Of a DNA stretch of 64,000 bases, positions 23,324 through 35,477 are shown in pieces. Origin of the DNA: Perkinsus marinus ATCC 50983 (taxonomy: Eukaryota; Perkinsozoa; Perkinsida; Perkinsidae). How positions within the stretch are numbered: the first letter of the stretch is position 1; every line of letters begins with the position of its first letter. The position numbers were made by a program, and so were the translations under genes. Location: assembly GCF_000006405.1 (NCBI RefSeq), contig NW_003205853.1:155044-219043 (forward strand), given 5' to 3'. The notes under the pieces were generated by a model. The model saw only the letters and a list, made by a program, of their open reading frames with translations, was not told the DNA's origin and did not search any database.

Positions 23324-25230
23324 TCACGCCTTTGGAGCGTTCATATAGACACTAGGATCAACACCAACCAGTACTTGGCCAACAAGGTCCTCGTTCGGTT
23401 GCACTCCACCACCTTGCAATGCATCGTACCTGGACGATAACCCTTCCTATCAGCGATGAGAAATATGTTAACTTTCCTCAACTGAGCTTCAGAGTTTCCT
23501 CACTACTTATACATGTTTACACGTTGACATACGAATTCGTTTAGAAACGTACAGGAGTATATTTCCTCAGAATTTTCATATGCGCTTGACGATATGCATA
23601 TCGCCTTCTTCTATGCATAAAGGCCAAACCCCTCACCATATGTATTGTAACAGCTCCGTGTTGTTCAACGCCAATGACGACTTCACTTCTGTGAACGCTC
23701 TAGTTTCAGCCGAGATATACTGCTCGAGCACAGCAGCCGCAGCCTGCCCTTCTTGCAACTACACAAGGAAGTGAATACCTCATTTTACTCATTCCCAGTA
23801 CTACCGTCCTCATAGCCTGTCCCTGCGCTCTCGACACCGTCGCATTAGCCTGAGCTGCTGCTACTATACGATCAGTTGCCATACCAACCTTAGCCGCATC
23901 TCTCAGATTAATGTTTCCTATAAGAAAAAAAAATCATGAAAATACATATGATATTCACAGATCGTCCGAGTTCCTTGCCCTTGATAATTTCAAGCTAGAG
24001 AATGCCTCTCAACATCGCAGAGTTCACAAACTGAGATTCCATTCCGACTCCTGCAAGAGCATATAACTCCACGAGCTGATCACTTTTACTATTCATAGTA
24101 TACAAATGCAATTAAGTTACTCGGGGAATCCGATCCTCTTACGTCTGGAATGAAATAGTTCACCCCGTAAAAAGAATCCCTCAAGTCTAAACGCTCTTAT
24201 TAGGAACCTTCTTACGAGTGATATTCTGCTTCGTGTTAGCAGCCGTCAATACTGAGTTATAGAACTGATCGGGCAGCTCATCCTCGTTGATCTGCAGCCC
24301 TTGAATGGAAGCATGAAAATCTCTCTAAAAACGACATCTATTTTCAACTGTCATTCCCGAAAAAAATCAAAAAGGTTGAACATGCAAACTGAAGTGAATA
24401 AACTCACAATTTACTCAAGTCACCCGAGTTCGGGTTTCGAAACCGACAAGAAAACTTTTCCCATTACAGCGTCGCAAACTACTTTCCATCTACTCTTATT
24501 ATGCTTACCCTGAAGTGCTCGTCGAGGTATGCCATCATGCCTCGGGCTATCATTTCCTTGCTATTGAAAAACTGGTAGGCGCTAAACTGAGTAGCGTACC
24601 TTCGAAAAAGAGACTTCACAAAAATCAAACGGAAGTAGACTCACTCGGTAGCCAAATGATTCGCAACGAGTTTGAAAGTCGTCTCGAAGTCCTCGCCCAA
24701 CTGCATGTACAGTTCCACTGCCTCATCCGGTATCAACTGGTACCTATCATACCACTCCTGCGCGAACATCCCAATCGAACCAGGATAAGGCAGTCAAGAG
24801 ATCCACTCAAACTATAGACGAAATCGTCTGCTTACTGGAAGGCAACGCCGAGTACGAGCGGTAGACCATCGCTTGTCCTAGCGTGGAGAACATCATACTC
24901 AGAGGTGGAGAACTCGATGGTCCTCACAGTTTTAGGGTAATAAACCTACGGAAAAATACCTCCACTAGGGAGCGAACCCGGGACCTTCCGATTACGAAAT
25001 AAGCAAAGGGCCCAATCGTGTACAACCCTGACTCCGTGTACGGCTTCGATGCAACATGCTTAAATATGTTATCGTACTTCACACCGAGTTCGGTCGCTGG
25101 CACCTTCGAAAAGGACAAGGCCAGTAACTGACAAAGAAAAAACATCACCGTAACCTCACCATAGTTCACTTACCACTATTGCCACTATGAGTAATGGTGA
25201 CCACAACACTACCTTCTGAATGTTATTCAT
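23324..25230 (-). CDS. SPFH/Band 7 (prohibitin-like) membrane protein, paralogue 2
   Basis: Membrane-anchored SPFH scaffold protein, probably mitochondrial by analogy with alveolate prohibitin-like proteins (inference). Start MNNIQKVVLWSPLLIVAIV, an N-terminal anchor. Then ATELGVKYDNIFKHVASKPY followed by GLYTIGPFAYF, and after a 50 nt intron VYYPKTVRTIEFSTSEYDVL. The core continues GLPLVLGVAFQ, IGMFAQEWYDRYQLIPDEAV, YATQFSAYQFFNSKEMIARG and ASIQGLQINEDELPDQFYNS. The C-terminal helix includes GNINLRDAAKVGMATDRIVA and SLALNNTELLQYIW, and the end is GVDPSVYMNAPKA with the stop at 23324. It is tandem with, and similar to, the gene at 26086-28190. Confidence 0.85.
23451..23582. repeat. MITE-like element, family B (copy 5, partial)
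   Basis: Has cagcgatgagaaatatg, ctcaactgagctt and tttcctcagaattttcat. Its 3' terminus is missing or diverged. Lies between SPFH paralogue 2 exons. Confidence 0.6.
24946..24995 (-). other. 50 nt intron made largely of a tRNA 3'-half-like segment
   Basis: Borders are fixed by the SPFH alignment (GPFAYF / VYYPKTV). On the sense strand the intron runs from gtaatcggaaggtcccgg through gttcgctccc to ccgtag. It resembles the 3' side of an anticodon arm, variable loop and T arm. Confidence 0.75.
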
Positions 25231-25267
25231 ATTACAATAGAAGAATCAACTGCTAGTAGACTGATAC

Positions 25268-25990
<723 letters not shown>

Positions 25991-26085
25991 AGTACAAGTA
26001 CAACAAGTCTCGAAGATCAGAGAAACTTCGAAGCATAATAATAGCACAAAGAGCGGTACTCGAGAGTATCCTTTCAACCATCCCT

Positions 26086-28190
26086 TCACAGTTCATCATG
26101 AACAGGTCGGCCACGCTGTACTGGTGACGAGCCCAGACCCATAACCACCGACCCTCCACGTTTATTGCCAGTAGCACTCTTCAACTCGAGATACTTGGAA
26201 AATTCTGTTGCGCCCAACTGCAGTTGGTCCGACAAGCGTTTATACCTAGAAAGATACCAACTGCGCACAGCGAAGATTCCCCAATTGTGTCCATTACGCC
26301 GTTGCCTTCGTAGCCTGCTTCGTTCTGAATGCCTCTTGTGTGGCTTCCGCGACGATAACTCTCGCCTTGGCCGCCCCTGTTGCCGTAATATTTGCTATAC
26401 GAGCCTGATCACATCATCATAGCACATCGACCGTTATGGAATCTCCAGACCGTGTCGGGTCTGTCCTTCATAACAGTTGATAACCGCGATGCTCACTAAT
26501 CTCAAGAGTCAGCTGAAACTAACATGTTAATTTCTCCATAATTTTCAAGAGTCAACTCCTCACACTCTATTCTGATTTCCACAACTATGGTGACTAGTAG
26601 AAGGCTCTACCTCATTCTGCGCCAACAGCACTTCGATACTCTGTCTGACTGCCGCCACCTCCTGAGCGTACTCGTTGATAACCTTCTGCTGCTCGGCTAC
26701 CTGCCAGCAGCAGAGGATGCTTGCGTCTGCCATAGAGTCATATACCCACCTGTATGTCTGTAATAGTGTCTTCATAACTAGGTACGAAGTCAGTACGGAG
26801 GATCTGAATACAGTACGAGTGCAAAAAGCCGATATCGGGGTTCGAACCCGGGACCTCCACCTACCTGGAAGAATCGGATCTTGCTGCCGCCACCTTGACT
26901 AATGAAGGTCCTATTCAACACACTCTCCATCGTATCAGATATCCTCTTACGGTCTTGCCAGAAGTCTTGCGGTACGAACCTGCAGTACCACTCGCCCTCC
27001 ATTCTAATCACCATCACCACTACCTCTGAGCCGTATTAGACACGGCGTTCCTTGCCAACAAGCGGTACCGAATCATAGCTGGTTCTAGGCCGCCAAAGGA
27101 CACGTAGACGTCATGAAGGTACTCCAAATCAAATTGGAATCTGAACCACGGGGCGGTAATAGGAAGGGCAAGTCTATTAACGATCGGCATCTACGACGCG
27201 AACTTCCGGATAAAATGCGAAGTTAATTTGCTCGAAAATTGAGTCCGGTCGGGAAGGCCGAATTTTTCAACCCTTGAGGACTTACTGTAGAGAGCAGGAT
27301 ATCGTAATCGGTTGTCCACCACTGTCAGGGTCCGACTTGTCAGCACCAGTCCCTAACACACGAGCTTCCACGACAGCTGCCAACCTTACCCATCCTACTT
27401 GTTTTGACAGTCATCGGTCCAGTGAAGTCGATGGTAGTATAAGTAGCTGGGAACTTAACAAAGGTTTGGAAAGGCCATACCTGAGCATCTCCTAGTGACT
27501 AAAACTCAAGTGGTACTACAGCTTACCACATGCCGGCCGCCTCGATAGACGCCGCCGTCCTCAGGCACCGAACCTGTTATCATATTGCGCAGTATGCCTA
27601 CTTCATTGACCTACAGAGAACCCATCAGTGAGGCCAATGGTCGGTCTAGTACCTCCAGAGTTGCAGTGAAGAAGACCCAGAATAGCACAAAGAAGACCAA
27701 GAGCCCGATGGTGGACCAAATTGCGGTCTTGGTGGACCGGCCACAGTCCCACGTATTCCATTGCCAACCATTGCTATGAGCCTGTCCAGTAGTCGGCTGG
27801 TTACCGAACCCGAAAGCTGCACGTAAACGATCTCGAATCTGATGCATCTAACCTGACCTAATCCGTATCTTACCACCACGAACCTGAGATGCCACATCGG
27901 CCTCCTGTGGCTGCTGCTGCTGCTGTTGCTGTAGTGCCGGCCCATTGTAAGGCATAGGCTGCGGAGGCTGGCCGAAGTGGAAGACATTCCCAGTAGGAGG
28001 AGGCCCTTGTGGAGGGGCCTCAGCTCCACTTGGCCGTCCGCGAACTGCACCGGGTCTGTTAACATTGTATACCAACAACGGGTTCTCTGGTTGCTCTCCA
28101 TTTCCTGAGACACTACCATCACTACTGACGAGCCCTATGGGGCTTACCGGGCCTGTTGGGGTCCTCCCCGGTCGTATTGGTATTACTCAT
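26086..28190 (-). CDS. SPFH/Band 7 (prohibitin-like) membrane protein, paralogue 1
   Basis: SPFH-domain protein with a Pro/Gln-rich N-terminus (GNVFHFGQPPQPMPY, Q6 run) and a single membrane segment AIWSTIGLLVFFVLFWVFF (about 27720). The SPFH core contains GPFQTFVKFPATYTTIDFTG (about 27440), RLALPITAPWFRFQFDLEYL (about 27150), EWYCRFVPQDFWQDRKRISD (about 26980), MESVLNRTFISQGGGSKIRF and ILRTDFVPSYEDTITDIQ. The coiled coil reads VAEQQKVINEYAQEVAAVRQ (about 26690), then ARIANITATGAAKARVIVAE (about 26400) and FSKYLELKSATGNKRGG, stop at 26086. It shares order and motifs with the downstream paralogue. The first exon (ATG 28190) is not securely joined. Confidence 0.83.
26804..26864 (-). other. 61 nt intron with a tRNA 3'-half-like segment
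   Basis: The 5' splice site gtaggtggaggtcccgg runs directly into gttcgaacccc, a B-box/T-arm match. Flanking exons (SKIRFFQ / ILRTDFVPSYED) fix the borders. Confidence 0.75.
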
Positions 28191-28319
28191 GTATTACTCA
28201 AAAAGTCAACTGCCAAGCAATAACTACACTACTACATACACTAGCACAGTGCTGGTATTGTAAATTCACATATAAGGCGGAGCGAAGCTATTGTTTTTTG
28301 ACATTTTTTCACACACACA

Positions 28320-28569
28320 TGTGAAGAATCAGCAAAGCGCTCGACACCAAGACCGACGCAAGATCGTTGAGGTCGACGATTCCCCGAATCCACTAGACTC
28401 AATCCGGTAGACATAGAGCAAATAATTACCGAATCTTAGTTTTTTTATTTATCGTAGCAACTACTAGTGCATCTTACCGTTACTGAGCAAAATGATTAAT
28501 GGGCGAGCGATAATCAGAAATGCGCTGAACAGAAGATTATTGGGCGAGCGATAATCAGAACTGCTCACA
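28320..28569 (-). repeat. LTR (3' LTR in element orientation)
   Basis: 250 bp, bounded by tgtgaagaatc and gctcaca (TGTGA/TCACA inverted ends). Contains an internal direct repeat of gggcgagcgataatcagaa spaced ~40 bp apart. Matches 35383-35632 without differences that I could see. Confidence 0.95.
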
Positions 28570-28667
28570 CTGGGGGGCCCAGCGACAAAGTGAATTAACG
28601 AGCTATTATATACGATATTGCAGAAGAAAGATCGAAGATGTCAGCAAACTCTTGAGTCAGTAAACGA

Positions 28668-31600
28668 TCAATCATCATGATCACCTTCAGCTGCAATCAT
28701 CCTCAGGGTAGCCCTAGTGATCCGACGTACCACCGTTAGAGAAGAGCGTAGGTCAATTACTGTCGGTGAAGTGTGGTCGAGATAGGAATCAGTAGCCAAG
28801 TACTCTTCGCCATTGCGCACGGGTAGACCATCAGATCTTCGACAGTAGGGAGCGATGACGATGATGGGTATTTCCTCATCTACATTGAGCAATCGGCCAA
28901 AATACCATCGACCAGCATCTTGAGGATTGTCTCCCAGGGTGTCGTTAACGGGCACGTAGAATGCGACAACATCCATACCAATGTGGAGACTTCCGAGACC
29001 AGACGGGCGATGCCGAGGAGCCATTGAAGTCGTCGGATCAGCAATGAAACTCACGTCATCAGTCGCCACTGTCAGCTGACGTGAAGTACCCATGCCCACT
29101 ACATTATCCCTCGAGGCCGTCACGGGGTCTTCGCCGGCACGAGGATCTTGGTGTGCTAACGGAGAGTCTTCAACAGCGGGGAAGGCACAGTTAGCTGCGG
29201 TAGAGTCCTCGGCAGCAGAGTGATCCTGTTGAGGCGCTAGAGAGTCCTCATCAGTAGAAAGATCACGAACCGATGGAGAGTCCTCAGCAGTAGGAAAGCC
29301 ACGAACCGTGCTGTTCTCGACAGTTGCGCGAGCAGTCTTGCAGTTGTCTCTCGCACAAAGAAGCTCTGTACCGCGATCGTCGATGACAGTAATGATCGTG
29401 CTCCCAGGAGATGCCGAAATCACCTCGAAGGGACCCTTCCATCTGAACGACAGCTTAGTTCTGGGATGACCCCAGACGTAGACCCAATCACCCGGAGAGA
29501 GGTTCAAAGGTGGAACTCTAGTAGCCATTGTCGATCGGACCCGCTCACGAAGGTCCAGCCAGACCTGACGATACTGTTGCCAGCGTGACACCTTGACATT
29601 TTGGATATCAGTCAGAATGTCCAACGATACAGCAGACGTGACTGAAGGCAGTCCTTGGTAGACTTGGTGAGCAGCTGAGTCATCGATCGGGTCTAACGCT
29701 GGGATACGTCCTCGGGTGAAATAGACCAGATCATGAGGAGCAATGTCGGTGCCAGGCAATGGGAGTAGATTCCACGCTCTCAGCCCGTGAAAATAATGAC
29801 GGACCCATGATAAAGCCAAGGTACCCGAACCGAGTTTCCCTAGGATAACCCTCATATAACCATTCACCTCCTTGTGCGGCCGCTCACCAGATCCTAATAG
29901 GAACGGTGCGTTGGCAGGGAGCTCCTTAAAGATTACGTTGTTAGAGGCGCAGAAATGGGTCCATTGGTGGCCTCGGAACGTCGAGTCGCTAGCCAATATC
30001 AAGGAAGGCCAATCAGTAGAGTCGAAGAGGGCCGCAAGCTTGAGGAGAAGTGTAGCACAGCTCTTATCAGGGACAGTGACACCTCGACAATATCGTGTGG
30101 CGACGCAAACGATAGTGACAGCGTAGCGATCGTAGGATGGATCTTGTCCATTCTCATATGGTCCACTATAGTCGATCATAACAACACGGAGGGGCCCAAC
30201 GCCCCCACACCACGGAACCGAGCCGAGTGAACATCTGGCAATCCTGTCTCCTTTAGCTTTGGCACAGGCATCGCAGCGGTTAACATAGCGCCTGACGTAA
30301 GCACGCATGCGTTTCCAGAAGTATCGAGAGCATAACAGTCGCAGAGTACCACCCTCGCCACGATGGAACGCGTCATGCGCCTTCTCGACCAACTTGTGCT
30401 TTAACGGTTCAGATCCAACCAAGACCTGCTCGATCCTCTCGACCACAGGGGAATCCTCATCACTGATCTTGGCACTCAGAATGCGTACCAATAGGCCATT
30501 GACACCGATGCGATACCAGTTGGAGAGACGTTGACGTGTTGGGTCTTCAGTCTTTGTAGACAGCTTCTCCTTGATAGTTCGTATGGATGAGCAGGAACTC
30601 TGATCGGCCTGAAGCTCTTCAACGGAGACGAAACCAACATCAGTTTCGGGGCTGGACACTGTGGTCACCAAATTGAGCTCACAACTGGCCTCGCTGTCGG
30701 AATAGTCGATCAGAGGGAACGGATCGGGGTCTAGATCGTCACCATCATTCTCGGCCGGCCTCGAGGGGAGCTGTCGAGGATAAGTGAGATCTGAAGTGAG
30801 TGATGACGACACCCCGATGCTGATCTGGTCTGGCGGCAAGGGCGTCAGCTCGACCGGTTCACGGAAGGGGCGAGTGCAGGGATCTGACGGATTGTAAGCA
30901 CCGGCGATATGCCTTACGTGAGTAACGATACCCAGCTTTTGAGCTCGGGTAACAAACTCACGAACACGGCGAAGACGTCGACGCTCGAAAATACCCAACT
31001 TATTGTCGTTGGCAGTAGACCTGAGTCGATGGACGGCTATGAGGGAGTCCGTAAAGATATCGCACGAAGGTGGCAGAGGACCATGGGCTGTGGCCACATC
31101 GAGTAGGCGCTCCAGGAGTGTGATAGTGCAGTAAAGACCGGACAGTTCTTTTTGTACGATGGAGTGTTTGTGAACGCACTCCAAGGAGAACAGGCCAAAC
31201 CTCCCACCAATCCTAGTGAAGGGGAACTTGCCCATGCGAATATCACAGCAGAACCCATCATAGCTTGCGTCCGAGAAAGCATACAAACCATCATGTAGAC
31301 CCGCGAACCGAGGGATCCAGAATTCCCGAGGGATGTAAGAGATCCACTGGTTAAGGTTCTTGACGAGAATGTTGTCCAGAGGAGCATCCCACGAAGGACT
31401 TTTGGTATTCGTGGGTTGGGAAGCCAGGCGAGCAAGACCTCTCCCAACTGCGGCGAACTCCATGAACAGGTTCAGAGGATCATAGAAGGAATTGACCGCA
31501 CCAACCAGTAGACGTCTAGTGCATGTCTCCGGGCTGTAGGTTGGCTCGAGTTTAACCGTGAGTGACAGAGAATCCGATCCAGGATCATATCGATAGCCGA

Positions 31601-34600
31601 GCAAGCCCTTGATGTTGGTGGGATCATGGGACGGAGCTGGATGCATGTTGTCGAAGGTTTTAACCTCGTGGACAGGCATTCCCGCATCGTCGAGTTTGGA
31701 GTAGCAAAAGAGAGACCGATTGTGGACGTCGGCTGGACATTCTCCGCGGTTCACAAGGTCGTCGACGTAGATGACCAAATCCAACCCTTTGTCGACCAGA
31801 ACTTTGGGGACGGAGCAGAGCGGAACGGCCTCAGGTGGGGTATCGAGAGGACGCGTACCGGGCTTGACGAGACTACCGTCGGTGGTAGGGTACAGACCGT
31901 TGGAAGGCGAGTGTCGGGCCGCTAGCTGTCGACTCCATCGCAACTGCAGATCTTGTAAGACAGATTCGAGTCCGAATCCGCTACACGATAGGCCGAACGG
32001 GAGTCGGCGGAAACGAATGGTCACAGATGCTGCTACACATCCTATGAAAAAGCTATCAGAATCTTGGATTCCGACCCGTAAAAAGGCAGTTTGGAGATCG
32101 GCAGCACGGAAGAATCCACAGTTGCGGACAGCTATCAAGAAGAACCACAAACTTCCCGGACCCACTCCCTTGGTAGATATGTTGGCAATGTACCGGTTGA
32201 GCTCACGAGCATCCAAGCACACACGACAGCGATGCGTGGCCTTATCGGGCCGAAACACAGGTAAGCCGTTGATGTAGTATCCACACTGCTCTGGATTCTC
32301 GACCACTTCAGCGAACCCCGCGGTGACCAGGTCAGTTACGGCCTGACGGTAGAGTCCTTGTTGCTCTGTCGTGAGTCTCGAAAAAATAGCTCTGTCACGT
32401 GCATAGGCGCGATGATAGTTCCACGCAGGACGATGCCTATCGTCACACCAAGGAATGCCAATATACGGACGTCCAGCAGGAGCGGATGGATCAGGTCGGT
32501 AAGAAACCGGTAGGAAGTGGCGACCCTCTGTGGAAGAGACATCGTGGTCGATGGGATCAGCCGAGTGACAGAGATTCTCCGACTCATCTTGAAGAACGGA
32601 GAACTTCACCGAGCGTTTGTGAGTCGGACTCGGAGAGTCTCTTGCCAGCACCATACGGAGGCAAGTCGTCGAACCCGATGCGGCTAGAGGAACAAAGTGC
32701 TGTTGGACGTGCCCACCGCCGATGAATAGCCGATCCTCGGAAGGAGTCTCACCTATCACCCACCTAGCACCACCAGCTTGTCGCAAAGCTGTAGTAGGAA
32801 GTATGATACGATGAGTGAGGTCTTCGAGAACAAGGAATGATGCCAATATAGTGGTGCCAGTGACGAAGGTAACACGCAGCGGAGGAGTACGACCCAAGGT
32901 AGATACGGAAGCACCGTTGGCAACTTTGACCTTAGTGTCATCGGGCAGAATAGGGAATTGTAGACCGGCAGCACGCCATGACGATAGCTCATCAGACCGT
33001 AAGAAGAAGGCCTCGGCTCCTGTATCAAGGAGACCCGGACAGAATACGGTGGCAGAACGAGAGTCTTCACTCAAGGAGATCTTGAGGCCAATGGTGATCA
33101 GTGACGATGTAGCAGTAGGTTCCTTGGAGACACAGTTGACTTGTGCTGTACTGGATGGGAGCTGCTCACGGGGCTGACCACGTTGGGGCTTGGGAGAGGG
33201 GCAGGCGCGGCACAGATGCCCAGGAGCAGAACAACGGTGGCAGATCGCCTTGGCACAGTGGAGTACCGGGTTAGGGGCAACGTCATGATAGAGCCCACAT
33301 TTGTCACAGCGAACTTGCGACATGAACATCTTCTCAGTTCCACATTTGCTTGTGGAATGGTCGTGTGCCAGGCATCGTTGGCATCGAAACCTCCGCACGA
33401 ACTCGATGGTAAACTGCTTGGGATCGACCGTCGAGCTCCCGACCGGGATGGACGGACGCAACGCAGACGGATCGAGATACTGAGCTGTAGAGCCCGGACC
33501 TTTGCGAGAGGGTTGACATTGGCCTGCTGATAGAGTTGTCACCACGTGCTGAGGCAGGGTCGTAGGATGCTCGGATCCAGTACGAATTGCCAGAGTTGGG
33601 GCAGTCGCATTACCGGATAGGAAGGAGGATGTAGTCATACCGCCGGGTAGGGAAGGGGGCGTAGTCGTACCAATAGGTAGGGGAGCAGATGCAGTCGTGC
33701 CAGAGGATACCAGACACGATGCGTTCGCCACGTTGAGCTGAGTTGAGGGGCCAGAGCGGCTTGCCGCATGGCGACGATCACGATGACGTTGCCGAGAGTC
33801 TTGCTCCAGCAGCTTCCTGGTGAATCGCCTCAAGGAGACTCGATGATCCGACAAGTAGTCGTCGATTCTATCACGTAGTCTCTCGCTATGAAGCGCGTCG
33901 AATATCTTGCGCTTCATATCACGATCGGACGGCTCAGACCCAAGATTAACCAGCTCGACTCTGATAGTCTCTGCCCGATCAAGGAGGCTAGCAACGTCCT
34001 CATTGGCAGCTTGTTGGAGGTTATGTAGTTGATCTTCAGCACGCAGGCGAACCTCCTCATTGTTGTAGAGAGTATTCACGCGCCGGTAGAGGCTTGTTAA
34101 GTGGTCCGAGTAGTCCGCGTGGCACATAGTAGGAGCTTTGCGGCCGGCTGTGATGTCACGCCACACTGAATCATCACAGTTTAGTTCCGCCCACAAGTAA
34201 ACAGCAGCATCAGGATAGCCTTTCATCGTACGCTTGATGATGGCAACCCACGTAGCACCACTGCGTCGATCCTTGTGACCCAGGAACTTGTCAGCGCCTT
34301 TGCGTTTTCTGGCGATGTTGTGGAGAGTGTTGAGATCAGATAGAGAGATCTTCTGACGACATTTACTTCCGTGACATGCGCCACACCATTTACCATGACC
34401 CACACGACGTTGATGATCTGACTTGCCGATCGAGCGAGGCCTCTTATAATGTCGACGATCACGGCCAAAAGGCTCAGACTCAGAACCAGAGGAAGATGCG
34501 CTGGCAGAACTCAGCGTACGGGATATAGAGGAACCCGAGTCGGACAGACTTGACGATGGCGACCGAGAGAACCTTTTCCGATGACGCCGACGGTATGGAT

Positions 34601-35477
34601 GATGTGATGATCGCTTGCGAACCTCAGCATGAGGCTTGCCAGCAGATGTTGGTCTCACAAGATTCGCCGCCGGAACGTCCCAGGGAGGGGTGTTGTTAGA
34701 CGACTTGTTTAGACCAAGCAGTGACGATGATGGTTGCGGTGGTTGTAGACGATGTTGTTGATGATAACCGATGCCAAATGATGGGGTAGGAGGATACGTC
34801 ATCATGCTGCCAGACGTAATGGGTGACGGTCCCGGCAGTCCGACATGATACAGCGGCCGTTGATAACCATAGAAGTTGAGATCAGGCATGGCGAACGGCG
34901 GATAGAGCGACGCCAGCTTCGCGAAGTGCTCGGCTGTGGTCTGAACAGAATGATTGGCACTGGCAGAACCGACCTCACCAACATCCACATATGAGCGATG
35001 CGGAATGCTCTGAGACGGTGGCTGACGAAGATGCAAATCACTGCCGTTGACATGGATGGTCTCACGCATAGCATCAGGAGGAGGCACCCAAACATTCGGC
35101 GGTGGAGAGCCAGGGACCGGGGACTCGTCGGAGGGAGAGCTCCTATGATGGTTGCCGTCCTCGCATAGAGAAGGAATACTCATCGCACCATCTCGTCTGG
35201 ATGGAGAGGAAGTCGCATCCCGGTGACTGGACTGAGACGCAGAGACACCGTCATCCGGACTCGAGGCAATACCGTCATCGACAGATCGTGGAGAACCATT
35301 ATCGGGGTTGTTAGGATGGTCGGCGTAGGGAGCAGCGGTGTTGTGATCACCGGAGCTGAGAGCTTGATGTATCCCGGTAGAATGTGAAGAATCAGCAAAG
35401 CGCTCGACACCAAGACCGACGCAAGATCGTTGAGGTCGACGATTCCCCGAATCCACTAGACTCAATCCGGTAGACAT
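28668..35477 (-). CDS. Retrotransposon Gag-Pol polyprotein, 2269 codons
   Basis: Single uninterrupted ORF encoding all retrotransposition proteins. The N-terminal Gag is Pro/Ser-rich with a Ser/Arg tract (about residues 290-350). Nucleocapsid-type Cys/His clusters follow, including CQRCLAHDHSTSKC and CHRCSAPGHLCRAC (about residues 710-770). The retropepsin active site is LLDTGAEAFFLR (about 820). RT has FRAADLQTAFLRVG and the catalytic VIYVDDLV (about 1240). RNase H has YAFSDASYDGF (about 1400). Integrase shows an HHCC-like zinc domain (AHDAFHRGE ... CDACAKAKG, about 1690-1745), then catalytic Asp in MIDYSGP, Asp in LASDSTFRG and Glu in GERPHKEVNG. A C-terminal PGDWVYVWGHP segment follows. 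The start codon at 35477 lies inside the 5' LTR. No frameshift or stop, so possibly active. Confidence 0.95.
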   Translation of the reverse strand: MSTGLSLVDSGNRRPQRSCVGLGVERFADSSHSTGIHQALSSGDHNTAAPYADHPNNPDNGSPRSVDDGIASSPDDGVSASQSSHRDATSSPSRRDGAMSIPSLCEDGNHHRSSPSDESPVPGSPPPNVWVPPPDAMRETIHVNGSDLHLRQPPSQSIPHRSYVDVGEVGSASANHSVQTTAEHFAKLASLYPPFAMPDLNFYGYQRPLYHVGLPGPSPITSGSMMTYPPTPSFGIGYHQQHRLQPPQPSSSLLGLNKSSNNTPPWDVPAANLVRPTSAGKPHAEVRKRSSHHPYRRRHRKRFSRSPSSSLSDSGSSISRTLSSASASSSGSESEPFGRDRRHYKRPRSIGKSDHQRRVGHGKWCGACHGSKCRQKISLSDLNTLHNIARKRKGADKFLGHKDRRSGATWVAIIKRTMKGYPDAAVYLWAELNCDDSVWRDITAGRKAPTMCHADYSDHLTSLYRRVNTLYNNEEVRLRAEDQLHNLQQAANEDVASLLDRAETIRVELVNLGSEPSDRDMKRKIFDALHSERLRDRIDDYLSDHRVSLRRFTRKLLEQDSRQRHRDRRHAASRSGPSTQLNVANASCLVSSGTTASAPLPIGTTTPPSLPGGMTTSSFLSGNATAPTLAIRTGSEHPTTLPQHVVTTLSAGQCQPSRKGPGSTAQYLDPSALRPSIPVGSSTVDPKQFTIEFVRRFRCQRCLAHDHSTSKCGTEKMFMSQVRCDKCGLYHDVAPNPVLHCAKAICHRCSAPGHLCRACPSPKPQRGQPREQLPSSTAQVNCVSKEPTATSSLITIGLKISLSEDSRSATVFCPGLLDTGAEAFFLRSDELSSWRAAGLQFPILPDDTKVKVANGASVSTLGRTPPLRVTFVTGTTILASFLVLEDLTHRIILPTTALRQAGGARWVIGETPSEDRLFIGGGHVQQHFVPLAASGSTTCLRMVLARDSPSPTHKRSVKFSVLQDESENLCHSADPIDHDVSSTEGRHFLPVSYRPDPSAPAGRPYIGIPWCDDRHRPAWNYHRAYARDRAIFSRLTTEQQGLYRQAVTDLVTAGFAEVVENPEQCGYYINGLPVFRPDKATHRCRVCLDARELNRYIANISTKGVGPGSLWFFLIAVRNCGFFRAADLQTAFLRVGIQDSDSFFIGCVAASVTIRFRRLPFGLSCSGFGLESVLQDLQLRWSRQLAARHSPSNGLYPTTDGSLVKPGTRPLDTPPEAVPLCSVPKVLVDKGLDLVIYVDDLVNRGECPADVHNRSLFCYSKLDDAGMPVHEVKTFDNMHPAPSHDPTNIKGLLGYRYDPGSDSLSLTVKLEPTYSPETCTRRLLVGAVNSFYDPLNLFMEFAAVGRGLARLASQPTNTKSPSWDAPLDNILVKNLNQWISYIPREFWIPRFAGLHDGLYAFSDASYDGFCCDIRMGKFPFTRIGGRFGLFSLECVHKHSIVQKELSGLYCTITLLERLLDVATAHGPLPPSCDIFTDSLIAVHRLRSTANDNKLGIFERRRLRRVREFVTRAQKLGIVTHVRHIAGAYNPSDPCTRPFREPVELTPLPPDQISIGVSSSLTSDLTYPRQLPSRPAENDGDDLDPDPFPLIDYSDSEASCELNLVTTVSSPETDVGFVSVEELQADQSSCSSIRTIKEKLSTKTEDPTRQRLSNWYRIGVNGLLVRILSAKISDEDSPVVERIEQVLVGSEPLKHKLVEKAHDAFHRGEGGTLRLLCSRYFWKRMRAYVRRYVNRCDACAKAKGDRIARCSLGSVPWCGGVGPLRVVMIDYSGPYENGQDPSYDRYAVTIVCVATRYCRGVTVPDKSCATLLLKLAALFDSTDWPSLILASDSTFRGHQWTHFCASNNVIFKELPANAPFLLGSGERPHKEVNGYMRVILGKLGSGTLALSWVRHYFHGLRAWNLLPLPGTDIAPHDLVYFTRGRIPALDPIDDSAAHQVYQGLPSVTSAVSLDILTDIQNVKVSRWQQYRQVWLDLRERVRSTMATRVPPLNLSPGDWVYVWGHPRTKLSFRWKGPFEVISASPGSTIITVIDDRGTELLCARDNCKTARATVENSTVRGFPTAEDSPSVRDLSTDEDSLAPQQDHSAAEDSTAANCAFPAVEDSPLAHQDPRAGEDPVTASRDNVVGMGTSRQLTVATDDVSFIADPTTSMAPRHRPSGLGSLHIGMDVVAFYVPVNDTLGDNPQDAGRWYFGRLLNVDEEIPIIVIAPYCRRSDGLPVRNGEEYLATDSYLDHTSPTVIDLRSSLTVVRRITRATLRMIAAEGDHDD

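Noticed and set aside
24946-24995. Functional tRNA with anticodon UCG at ~25000
   Set aside because: Only the 3' half looks like tRNA; the anticodon stem does not pair and the 5' part is SPFH coding sequence.
29872-34468. Numerous plus- and minus-strand ORFs inside the retrotransposon
   Set aside because: All overlap the 2269-codon gag-pol frame, which has all the conserved motifs; the others are shadows.
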